From the NCBI GenBank assembly GCA_016271365.2, contig CM057452.1, forward strand, positions 832,690,001-832,754,000: a stretch of DNA of 64,000 nt, given 5' to 3'. Positions 21,639 to 30,900 of this stretch are shown here, one piece after another. Below the pieces are notes generated by a model. The model ran no database searches and was not told where the DNA came from. It saw nothing but the letters and a program-made list of their open reading frames with translations. The DNA comes from Neoceratodus forsteri (lineage: Eukaryota > Chordata > Ceratodontiformes > Ceratodontidae). How positions within the stretch are numbered: position 1 is the stretch's first letter; the number at the start of each line of letters is the position of its first letter. Position numbers and translations under genes: made by a program.

Positions 21639-23035
21639 ATGGAAACACCATTAAAGGAAAGGACTGTGGAATATCTTGCATCCAATGGATTACAAGACCC
21701 ATGGCAGCATGTTGTTACAGAAGCCAGGTCATGCCAAACAAATCTGATAGATGTCTTTGACTGGGTGACCAAGGAGTTGGATCAGGGAAGAGTGGTTGAC
21801 ATAGCCTACCAGGATTTCAGCAAGGCTTTTGACACCATTCAGTAGCCCAGGATGACAGCAACACGAAAACCATGACTGTGAAACAGTGACGGCTTGATGG
21901 TGAATGGAATGATGGTGACAGTTGCATTCTTCCCTCCCTGAGGTGTCACCATCTTGGAGTTTGTATATTTAGAATTGGGACCCCCGCAAAAACAACTGTC
22001 GACCATCTTTCCAGCTTGCCTTCAAACTGTCAAAGTTTCCACAGTCACGGTTTTGCATTCGTGGTTCTGACATGAACCCACACCATTCCACATAGGAGAC
22101 TGGAAAGCAAATCGGGTTACTTGGGGTGGGTAATAAGGTGGTAACCTGGGTAACAAACTGGTTAGGAGATAGGACACAAAGTAGTGGTAAATGGAGTTCA
22201 CTGCAAGGAAGGGAGGGTGACCAGCAGGATACCTCAGGAATCAGTGCTTGGACTGGTCCTCTTTAATGTCTTTATAAATGGCATAGTGGAGGAACTAGAA
22301 GGGAAGGTCTGCCTCTTTGTGGATGACACCGATATCTGCAACAGAGTGGACACTCTGGGAGTGGGTGGAAGGATGGGCAGGGATCTGAAAAGACTGAAAG
22401 AGTGGTCAAGGTTATGGCAGCTGGGTTTTAATGTAAAAAAGTGCAAAATAATTCACTTGGGCCATAGAAACATGGGAGCAGACTACAAAATAGGCAGAGT
22501 GGTATTGACAAAGAGCAAGCAAGAAAGAGACCTGGGGTACTTATATCAGATGACCTAAAGGTGTGCAGACAGTGTGACAAGGCAGTTGGAAGGGCAAGTG
22601 GGATGCTGTGGTGCATAGGAAGGGGTATTGCCAGCAGGAAAAAGGAGGTGATGCTGCCCCTATATAGAGTGCTGGTAAGACTGCACCTTGAGTACTGTGT
22701 CCAATTCTGGAAACCACATCTCAGGAAGGACATAGATCAAGCAGAAGTGGTCCACAAGAGGGCAACCAAAATGGTGCAGGGTCTACATCAAAAGCCTTAT
22801 GAGGAAAGGCTAAAGGAGCCAAATATGCAAACCCTGGAGGAGAGGAGGGGGGATATGATAAAGACCTTTAAATATCTCAGGGGGTTAATAAGGCACAGGA
22901 GGGGGTATTTTTCAGAGAAAACGGTGCAGTAGCATAAGGGGTGTGCTATAAAGCTGGAGGGATGTAAGGAAGTACTTCTTCACATAAAGAGTGATGGATA
23001 CCTGTAACAGCTTTCCAGTGAAGGTAGTGGGGGTA
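21639..23035 (+). pseudogene. CR1-like RT remnant split by an insertion
   Basis: Before the insert: TPLKERTVEYLASNGLQDP, EARSCQTNLIDVFDWVTKEL, DIAYQDFSKAFDTI, stopping exactly at 21840. After the insert (22089 on) the frame resumes with PHRRL-equivalent codons, then VNGVHCKEGRVTSRIPQESV (SGVPQGSV mutated), LFVDDTDICNRVD (FADD read as FVDD), FNVKKCKIIHLG, CIGRGIASRKKEVMLPLYR and LEERRGDMIKTFKYLRG. Changed catalytic-box residues and stops show it is dead. Confidence 0.8.
21832..22088. mobile_element. Foldback insert with 9-bp target duplication
   Basis: The insert (21841-22079, 239 bp) is flanked by an exact direct repeat ACACCATTC at 21832-21840 and 22080-22088. Removing one repeat and the insert rejoins the CR1 codons for FDTIPHRRL exactly. 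The insert ends are inverted repeats: CACGAAAACCATGACTGTG on the left and the complement of CACAGTCACGGTTTTGCATT on the right. A duplication of 9 bp (or 8 bp if one base is shared by chance) would fit Mutator-like or hAT-like integration. No coding capacity. Confidence 0.85.
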
Positions 23036-23057
23036 AAAAAGTGGAGGGCTCTAAAAT

Positions 23058-23384
23058 TACTGGTTCACCCATGCTGCAGCGACGTTCATTTTACTGACAT
23101 CGATTACGACACAGGCAAAATGCCACTTGGCATTACAGCTCCGGGCATTTAGTCTCCCGGGAGTTAGAGTGCCAAAGTGCCCTCCCGGGAAATGGTACCC
23201 CCCAAAACTAAATATAACCTCCTCTGGGGTGGCCTGCCCCAGAGGGGTTAAAAACTGTGGGGACACAAAGGGCAACATGAGCGAGTGGCAATTTAAAATC
23301 AAGATTGCCCCTTTCACCGTTGCTCTTGTTGTGGTGCCATAATTGCCATGACCAAAATGAGTTGGCAACTTGATGACTACAAAA
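23058..23384. mobile_element. Unidentified insertion in the CR1 3' region
   Basis: CR1 sequence stops after GTGGAGGGCTCTAAAA and resumes at ATGCCTGGGATAGGCACAA near 23386. The 330 bp between do not match CR1. They contain palindromic words (CTCCCGGGAG at 23153-23162 and CCTCCCGGGA at 23180) and an internal GGCCTGCCCCAGAGG block. I could not assign TIRs or a clean target duplication, so the class is unknown. Confidence 0.5.
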
Positions 23385-23629
23385 AATGCCTGGGATAGGC
23401 ACAAGGGATTTGTAGAGGTAGGGGGGAACAGACTGTGCCATGCATCAAGTAGCGTCTGCAGCAAAAATTGAAGGTTTTAAAAGAAATGTGCAGACTGGGT
23501 GGGCTCAGCCACCCTTATTTGCCAGCCCATAACATTCTTTATTTCTGTGTAATGGAGCTCTCCTAACAGGTTATATGGTGATTAGAGAGAAGTAGCACAC
23601 ACACATCATTCCAATTTAAGAGAGGTGTG

Positions 23630-23850
23630 TTTTCTTTTTTTTTTTTTTTCTTATTCTTTGGTAAGGCCCCCTAGGCACAAGACCTGTTTTCATAGGCAAC
23701 CTGAGAGCACTGGGGAGGTTTAGTGACTTGCTCAGGATCACACAGTATGCAAGTGGAGGTTGTGGGAACCAAATCCAGGTCTGCTGGATGTACTAAATTC
23801 ATTCACAGCTTGTTACTTTAACTTCTAGGCTATACTGCCAGCCACACATA
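23630..23850 (-). mobile_element. tRNA-derived MIR-like SINE (minus strand, diverged)
   Basis: On the minus strand it reads GGCAGTATAGCCTAGAAGTT (degraded A box), a B-box-like GATTTGGTTCCC, ACTTGCATACTGTGTGATCC, GAGCAAGTCACTAAACC, then a tail CTCTCAGGTTGCC and an A/T-rich end. The layout equals that of the SINEs at 17728-17935 and 48196-48415, with more mutations. Confidence 0.75.
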
Positions 23851-24999
23851 CTCTGGATTTTGGCACCATTACAGCAACTGTGTATGAAGTACATTGTTTT
23901 GAACATTTCCAGTGCATTCACATATAATATCTATAGAGTAGTGCAGAAGATGTGGAAGTGTTGCAGGTAGCCTGGCAACTCTTACTCCTGGGTTTTATTT
24001 ATGTCCCTCTGTTGGCTTCCAACACAACAAGTGCATCTCTTCAGACAGCGTGGAGCATTCGCCCAGAGACTTTAAAACTCCTGTACCATGTCAGCTCCCC
24101 ACCACTGCAGAGTTTCACAGGAGGTGAAATGGATTAGCTTACAATGCTCCTAAATGTGTTTACACTTATCCTCTGGCAGTGGATCAGCTACTCTGCACTA
24201 CGTACATCGTTGTACAATGTGAAGTATAAACAGGCCTATAGACACAGCACAACCCTCATTTTCTTTTACCTAGAAGAGTCTTACAGTGACATAAGAAGAT
24301 GTGAATTTGTGCATCATTTAGGCATGCACATTGGGTGCAGGATTTTCAAAACCTGGTGCACGGCTTGTGTCCAGCCCTGCGTCACCATATTTAGGCTCTG
24401 GCCATGTGCCAAAATGCTCTACAGCAACTGCATCCAATTTTCCAATCCTGGGCACAGTTGCGACAGTTTCCATTAATTACTACAACTTGCACAAAATATC
24501 TGGCGTACGCTCTGTAACAAGGGCCCCCAGAATTGCTGCAGGGTGGACCAGAGAAAGCTAGTCTACCATGTGGCAATTGCTGCATATGATATAAATCCCG
24601 TTAGATCACTGCAAGCCCCATGCGCCATGTCATCAGTGCACCGGGGCTTGCAGAGATCTAAGAGTTTAAAAAATCCTGCCCAGGATATTATGTACATCAG
24701 GAAAATGATCAAGACAGGGGCACACAAGTAAATCACAGATGACATTGGCAGAACGATATTGACAAGGGGAGAGGGGTACTTTATGTTAGTTGGCAGCAGG
24801 ATGGTTGGTATCTATTTATTGCAGGTGATCTGATATAGTCACTATCCTGCAACAACATTATTTTGTTGAGGCGGTACTACTTCAGCTTTCACAGGACATG
24901 GCCCTCCCCCCACCCCATTTCGTGCAGTCGCGTTGTTATTTGCATTTAATCTTCATCCGGATAGGCTGCCTATTCCAAGCAGGAAGTATGGCCAGACAT
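23851..24999. other. Gene-free interval
   Basis: No coding homology recognised. The one structured item is the hairpin at 24601-24661. Confidence 0.5.
24601..24661. repeat. 19-bp-arm hairpin
   Basis: TTAGATCACTGCAAGCCCC (24601-24619) is matched by GGGGCTTGCAGAGATCTAA (24643-24661) with one 3-nt mismatch block, around a 23-nt loop. It could form a 60-nt stem-loop if transcribed, or be the remains of a foldback element. Confidence 0.7.
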
Positions 25000-25165
25000 A
25001 AATTTGTCACCAAAGGCACAATGAGCCAAAGTTTGTTTCCAGGTGTGTTTCAGGAGCACACAGAGGGTAAGTAACACAATATCCAAGTGGTGTGACTGAG
25101 ATTCAAACACAGGTCAGTTGCATCTCCAGGTTCAAAGCCATATGCTCTACATTATACTACCTCCC
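25000..25165 (-). mobile_element. Degraded tRNA-SINE (minus strand)
   Basis: In reverse complement it reads GGGAGGTAGTATAATGTAGA, then GTGTTTGAATCTCAGT (B-box-like). The 3' part (CTGTGTGCTCCTGAAACAC onward) has drifted from the shared tail. It is probably the oldest SINE copy in the window. Confidence 0.5.
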
Positions 25166-25859
25166 AAGAGTCTCTTAGTAACATATTTTATCGTTGTCAC
25201 TCAATGTATAATATATCCTGTTAGCACACTCACAGTAAGAGAGCTAAGTACTAAGGGTCAGCTGAACAGTGTTAAACAACTATCAGAAGAAGCACATTAG
25301 ACAGTCATTCTGTACTTTATCTGTGTATCACTACTTTGGATTAGAACAGGAGCACATAAGTAGCATGGGATGATCGTGCATGGCAGGGGGTGATTACAGT
25401 GATTCAGGAAGATGACTTAATAGGCTCACCATGTTAAAAATACCCTTCAGCATTATCCTTATCTGATAGGTCATCGTTTAGCACACTATCCTCCTCCACC
25501 ACCTGTTACTGTGTGACTTCACACTCCTCTGGAATCATGACATTTTACTCATTCTGTAATCCTTTGGAGAATGCTGTGTGCTCATTTTTATGTTTGCTTG
25601 CACGCATGTGCAAGAAACATAGTGCCATCATCCGAGTTTTCAGAGGTGTGGCAGCCCTCTGCCAATTCAGTCAGTGTGTTTGCAGGCGCGGCCACAGTTC
25701 TCCAATGCCTGCTGGAGCTGTCTGTGACAGCAGTCCAGCAGTGCAAAAATGCAGTGGCGTACAGTTGAAAGGGGGAGCTACGGCTGAAGGCAGTGATAAG
25801 AATGTCACTTGCTCATCGTGCTCCCCTACACACACACGCACGACACCGCGTGCTCACCC

Positions 25860-26062
25860 CCCAGCGTGGCAACAGATGCTGCCGCCTGTCCTGGGGTGCC
25901 CAATCCCGTCGCTCCATGCCCCAAACAGCCCTCCTTGCCATGCTGGGAGCCCACCCCAGCATGGCAACAGATGCTGTCGCCGACGGGTGCCCAACCCCGC
26001 CAGCTCCATGCCCCTAAAGCTATCTTTGTGCCATGCTGGGAGCCCACCCCAGCGTGGCAAAC
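25860..26062. repeat. GC-rich ~94-bp tandem repeat, 2.2 units
   Basis: Units begin CCCAGCGTGGCAACAG at 25860, CCCAGCATGGCAACAG at 25955 and CCCAGCGTGGCAA at 26048. Each unit ends TGCCATGCTGGGAGCCCAC. The block is CpG-containing and much richer in GC than its surroundings. It is followed by an A run at about 26086-26105 and another GC-rich stretch to 26260. The open frames here overlap on both strands and are explained by the base composition. Confidence 0.8.
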
Positions 26063-26329
26063 GTCCCACTTCGTCTGCCCTTTGTTTTAAAAAAAAAAAA
26101 AAAAACTGAAATTGGAAAACAGTCCCTCGGTGTCTCTGGCCCCACCTGTGCCCACCCGCTGTGCACCCTGCCTCCCCACACCCCCCTCACCCCATACTTA
26201 CCTCCGGACTCCGGCGCGACGATCTTCTGTGGACCGGGAACACGTCTGCACTCTTCAAAGCTGACCGCGAACTGAGGAAATGCCAGTAAGCTGTATAGTG
26301 GGATAGATAGGGTTTTTTCAACTTTGCTG

Positions 26330-27748
26330 CATATCTCAGGCATTTTGGAATTTTGCACGAATTTTCAACATGGGGCTTTTGGGACCCCTTCTCTTGAATG
26401 CTCTCACTGTCATGCAGATGACTGGTTCGATAATTTCAGAGTCACTGTGCAAATCACCTTTCGGGACCAGTAATGAAATGACACTGTCACTGTTCAGAAG
26501 GTGGGCTCTCAAAAAGCCTATGTTGAAAATTTGGTGGAAAAATTCCTAAAAATGACTGTTTTATGAGTGTGCGTTGCGCAATTACTACGCACGCTCATGA
26601 GTTCACAAATTTTCAATATTTTCACTCCAGATTTTCAACATTGCCATTTTACCACACCTCCTTATGAGCAGTACAGCTGTCATTTTTCACATCTTGCCCA
26701 AAACGTGTTTCCGCCAGTGTAGCGCACAGCGGCGCAGTCGGTGTGCGAAATCAATGTATGGGACACATTAAGAAAATCACAGTGACACTGTTCATGAGCA
26801 GAGGTCTTAAAATGGCTATGTTGAAAATTTGGTGAAAAATTCCTAAAATGACTGTTTTCTGAGCTGTGTTGCGCGGTTCCATGCACAGCTTGTAAGTTTG
26901 TGAATTTTCAATATTTTCAATCCAGATTTTCAACATTGCCATTTTATTACACTTCCTATGAGCAGTACAGCTGTCATTTGTCGCATCCTCGCCCAAATGT
27001 GTTTCCGCTCATGTAGCGCACAATGGTGCAGTCGGTGTGCGAAATCAATGTATGGGACACATTAAGAAAATCACAGTGACAGTGTTCATGAGCAGAGGTC
27101 TTAAAATGGCTATGTTGAAAATTTGGTGACAGAAGTCCATAAAATGACTGTGTTATGAGTGAGCATTGCGCAGTTTCCATGCACCCTCATAAGTTCATGA
27201 CTTTGTAATATTTTCAGTCCAGATTTTCACCAGTGGCATTTTCCACACTTCTTTATGAACAGCACAGCTGTCATTTTTCACAACATGGCTGAAATGTGTT
27301 TTCACACTTTCAGCGCAGAGATGCGTGGTCGCTGTGGGAAATCATTGTTCGGGACAGATAAAGAAAATCACAGTCGCACTGTTCATGATTGGAGGTCCCA
27401 AAATGCCTGTGTTGACAATCTGCTGTAAAAAATCCCCAAACTAATTACATTACAGGTGTGTGTTGCACAGTTTCTATGCACGCTCGTGACTTCACCAGTT
27501 TTTTTAATATTTTTACTGCAGATTTGCAACATTGCCATTTTTTACACCTCCCCATGAACAGTACAGCTGTCATTTTTCACATCCTGTTTGGAATGTTTTT
27601 GCACCTGTAGTGCTAAATGCCGTAGTCGCTGGGCATAAGCAGCTTTCGTCTAACAAACTGATATTGCCACTGTTCATGAGGTGTGGTCACAAAAACACCA
27701 TGTTGAAAATTTGGAGTGAAAATACCAATGAATGCCTGAGATATTTAC
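26330..27748. repeat. ~295-bp satellite-like tandem array, about 5 units
   Basis: A landmark TATGTTGAAAATTTGG (or variant) recurs at 26521, 26817, 27111, about 27409 and about 27699, giving spacings of 296, 294, 298 and 290 bp. Other shared words include CACTGTTCATGAGCAGAGG, AGCGCACA, GTGCGAAATCAATGTATGGG, AGCAGTACAGCTGTCATTT and CAGATTTTCAACATTGCCAT. The two central units (about 26750-27180) are most alike; the outer ones are more diverged. No unit encodes a conserved protein. Confidence 0.85.
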
Positions 27749-28095
27749 AACCATAACGCCCCACCCTGTAGAGAATGACAGGCATCAGGGGTGTGACTTA
27801 GGATTCTTGCCTGTAATGCTCATACCATTCCACACCCTGCAGTCAGTGAGAGGCATCAAGGTATGCCTTGGACTCTTTGGCCCCAAAGTTCACCCCATTC
27901 TCCTATACCACACCCATCTCACCATATTTCCTGATGGAATGGGGTGCGCATAAGGGCCAAAGACCTCAAAGCACATCGTGACACTTGTCAGTGTCTGCAG
28001 GGTGGGGTGTGGTGAAATGGCATGGCCGTTATGCCTGACGATCCAAAGGCACAGCCCAATGCCTGTCACTCTCTGCAGGGTGGTGGTGGGGTTGG
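27749..28095. mobile_element. Foldback element with ~155-bp imperfect arms
   Basis: The left arm contains CCACCCTGTAGAGAATGACA, CACACCCTGCAGTCAGTGAG and CTCTTTGGCCCC. The right arm in reverse complement contains CCACCCTGCAGAGAGTGACA, CCCACCCTGCAGACACTGAC and GTCTTTGGCCC in the same order. The centre is near 27925. Within each arm the CACCCTGCAG..GTGA block also occurs twice, so the arms are internally repeated. Confidence 0.75.
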
Positions 28096-28767
28096 CTTCA
28101 GTTCAATACTTCACTGCCATTCCTATTATGCAGCTCTGTAACTTCTACACTACCACTGCCAATGCCAGCAAGCAAACATTCGGCATTGACAAATGCTTGT
28201 TATGGCTGTGAGCATTTCAACATTTCTGTTAGACAGGCTGGTAATCTGGTCAGTTAGTCTTATCCCTGCTACAGCAAGCAATCTCTCTGAGCTCACACTA
28301 GCTTGAGGGCAGGAGAGATGCTTTATTCCAAACAGCACCAAATGTTGGCCACTCTGTGAGCTTTGCCTGTCAATGCAGCAAACTTTGATGCTAAGTTGTT
28401 CAGTGTCACCCATATATGTGTACACCACAGTGACTGCAGGCATATGGCTGTGTGTCTCAGATTGTACAGTTTTTTTTTGTGGCCATACTGACCTGGGACA
28501 GAACAGCCATAGAGAGTTTGAGCCAGGGTTGGTTTGGGTGGAGCTTCTTAAGAGGAGGTGAAATGTGTTACTGAGGATGATAATGTGATTTTGTGGAGGA
28601 ATGTGCTGCTCCAGACACACCCTTTTTAGGGACACTTGCACTCTGACATATTTATTTGTATAAAGTGCAAGTGCATGCAAATTGAGGGGAGTTGCTTGGT
28701 ATTATATGGTGTCCACAGGAGAAATGTCCACTCTGGGGAAATACAGCATCCAAGGGGGCTGTACTAA
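28096..28767. other. Gene-free interval
   Basis: Nothing recognisable. The 176-codon minus-strand frame here (28680-28150) shows no domain or motif and its frame includes low-complexity stretches; it is treated as chance. Confidence 0.5.
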
Positions 28768-29782
28768 ATTGTCACTAGGGCTGTGCAGTGGCCAAATATT
28801 ATTTCCAAAATACCCCGAATAGTGGGGCTGCTGAATATTCAGTAGCCCTTCACAAATAGGGGACTGTTGGTATTTAGGAAAGAATATTTGGTTAGCTATA
28901 AAATAATAAAAAAAAAAAAACTCTCCCCCTCCTTCCCAGCCCCCCCACAAAAAAACAGTAAAATGTAATCCCATCCTCTACCCTGTATCAGTAGTCCAAT
29001 CCCCCTCCTCCCCCAAGTACCCTCAGTTTGTTATATTTAATTAGAAAATGTCAAATAAAGCCCTCATTGGAAGACCAGCACAACCCACCCACCTTTATAG
29101 CTGACTACAGTCTTTCTTATCATATAGCTGTTTGAGCATAAACAAATTAATTATGTCCCCCCAACCCCACCACCCTGGCAGCACACTACTCACTCTACTT
29201 CCACTCTCCACCCACCAGCACCCAATTCTTAATAAGAGAAGGTGACTGGCACAAACTTCCCCTCCTCCATGGCCGGACGCTTCTCATGAATGAAAGTGCT
29301 TTCATTCATGAGAGGCAGGCAACCAGCCATGGGGGTGGGGGTTGTGCTGGTCACCTTCTGCTGTTAAGAATTGGGAGCTGGAGGTGGTGGAGGGTGGGAG
29401 AAGGATGCTGCCAGGGTTGGGGGATGGGGACATAAATGATTTTTATTTTATGCACAAACAGCTGTATGATAAGAAAGATGGTGACCAGTCGTGGAGGTGG
29501 GTGGGTTGTGGTGGTCATCCATCGAGGGCTTTATTTGACATTTTTCTAATTAAATATAACAAATTGTGAGTGCTGGGTGGGGGGTGGGACTGGACTGCTG
29601 ATAGAGGGTAGTGGATGGGGTTACATTTTACTGCTTTTTGGGGGCTGGGAAGGAGGGGGAGGACTATTTTTTATTTTTATTTTAAATGGGGTCCAAATAC
29701 CAATACCTGAATATCTGGCTGCCAAATATTAATATCTGGCTGAATATTTTGAAAAAGGTATTCACACAGCCCTAATTGTCAC
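28768..29782. mobile_element. 999-bp hAT-like foldback element with 8-bp TSD
   Basis: The element (28776-29774) is flanked by ATTGTCAC at 28768-28775 and 29775-29782. It starts TAGGGCTGTGCAG and ends in the complement of TAGGGCTGTGTG, a hAT-type terminus, and the 8-bp duplication agrees. The whole element is a long imperfect palindrome. Left-arm blocks such as CTTATCATATAGCTGTTTG, AATTCTTAATAAGAG and CCTCCATGGCC are met in reverse order in the right arm. The centre is the palindrome CTCATGAATGAAAG / CTTTCATTCATGAG at 29283-29312. It has no transposase. It lies 950 bp upstream of the GH1 start codon. Confidence 0.9.
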
Positions 29783-30723
29783 CAGGGCCAGTTGAATCTC
29801 TCTCACTGGGTAGAGGCACCACACTATTGCTACAATCTGGATAGGCCCTCATGATTTATAGAATGAAGGGGAAAGTGAACCTAGAAGCCACCAAAACATA
29901 TATGGTGACCTGTGGCACTGCAAGATAGTGATGCTTCCTACGCCAGTGTCATTTGAAAGTATGTCCACCATGCAGGGGCCTTACACTTTGAATAAATTCT
30001 GAGTTGGGAAATGAATTATGTAATCTAAATCTAATGCAGTTACATGTGGGATGAAGATTATGTATTTAAGTTTACAGTACAGTATTTACTTAAAGTCATT
30101 CAGATGTTTGTGAACACATTGGTAGATACATTACTACAAATGTTATTCACTTGGTAAATAAATCACCCTAATAAATCAATTTCAGTGGACAAAGCAACAC
30201 ATAATTCCTGTACTTGGTAAATACCACACTGAGTAATGTGTCTGTTGAGTAAAGAAATTGCTTAGTAAATTATTTACTTAGTAGATGAAAAGCTGTGCAA
30301 TTAAACTACACAGTAAATGTAATCTGTGACTATTCAACATTAGTAACAGCTGGCACATGAGTGACTGAATACTGATGGGAGGGTTCCAGGGTCCACCACT
30401 TTTATTTCTGGACTTCGGCCCACACACTCACTTCAGATAGTGCTGAAACTTTAAGAATACCTAAAAAAGTAATTAACAACAAAGGTCAGATCAAGATAGT
30501 GATGCATACAACACCACATATAAATAATCTAAGCTAGACAGCATACTGGTTTAATATGCTAAGACTGTGCTACTCTGATATGAAAAGAAAAAACTGTGAT
30601 AAAGTCTGACCTTTACTGCAGTTGCATCATTATTAAGGGACATCATTTCTAATTATTTTTACTGAAAGTAGCTACCACAAATAGGCAGCAGAAAGTGACA
30701 GTTTCAAAGAGCGGAACTGAATT
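29783..30723. other. Upstream region and putative 5' UTR of the GH1 gene
   Basis: AT-rich, with no transposon recognised. It precedes the GH1 start codon directly. I see no convincing TATA box, and the transcription start cannot be placed from sequence alone. Confidence 0.4.
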
Positions 30724-30799
30724 ATGGCAAATTCAAAAAACTTGAGTTTTCCTGCAGGATTTGCTTGGGGGGCAGCAACTGCTGCCTATCAGATAGAAG
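30724..30799 (+). CDS. GBA3: Coding exon 1 of a GH1 beta-glucosidase gene (GBA3-like), partial
   Basis: A 76-bp exon starting at ATG 30724. It encodes MANSKNLS and then FPAGFAWGAATAAYQIEG, the strongly conserved N-terminal strand of glycoside hydrolase family 1, which hydrolyses beta-linked glycosides. The start has no signal peptide: the conserved motif begins at residue 9, as expected for the cytosolic GBA3-type enzyme. Lactase-like and klotho paralogues are secreted or membrane proteins with longer N-termini. An in-frame TGA lies just upstream at 30718-30720, so this ATG is the natural start in this exon. The exon ends GAAG/GTAAGG, a consensus phase-1 donor at 30800. Catalytic Glu residues lie in later exons, which I did not find. 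GH1 assignment is strong; the exact paralogue is less sure. Confidence 0.75.
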
Positions 30800-30805
30800 G
30801 TAAGG
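30800..30805 (+). promoter_or_regulatory. Splice donor of the GH1 exon
   Basis: GAAG followed by GTAAGG matches the mammalian-type donor consensus. It splits the Gly codon after GAA (phase 1), in keeping with the conserved E-G-G that follows the motif in GBA3 proteins. Confidence 0.75.
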
Positions 30806-30831
30806 GCCACCTTTTCATTTTATTTGGCATT

Positions 30832-30900
30832 TATATAGATACATAGATACATAGACAGTGTCGGCAGATAAGGGCCTGTGGCCCACCCAGTAATTTAATT
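30832..30900 (-). repeat. CR1-like 3' end fragment
   Basis: ATACATAGATACATAGACAG then GGCAGATAAGGGCCTGTGGC and CCACCCAGT is a minus-strand CR1-like 3' terminus, 33 bp into the GH1 intron. No coding part is attached. Confidence 0.7.

Larger units (their letters stand above)
21630..23545 (+). mobile_element. CR1-like LINE carrying two insertions
   Basis: 5'-truncated plus-strand CR1-like copy that starts in the RT fingers (about 21630) and ends near 23545 (CTTATTTGCCAGCCCATAAC then TTCTTTATTTCTGTG). It is interrupted by a foldback insert at 21841-22079 and by a second insert at about 23058-23384. It belongs to the same broad CR1-like group as 19565-21146 but has a different 3' end. Confidence 0.85.

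Noticed and set aside
25513..26358. 198-codon plus-strand frame
   Set aside because: It spans a GC-rich tandem repeat and runs into an A-run (poly-Lys end). The repeat explains the open frame.
28150..28680. 176-codon minus-strand frame as a host gene
   Set aside because: No domain, no splice signals in a sensible place and no family resemblance. In 64 kb a frame of this size is expected by chance.
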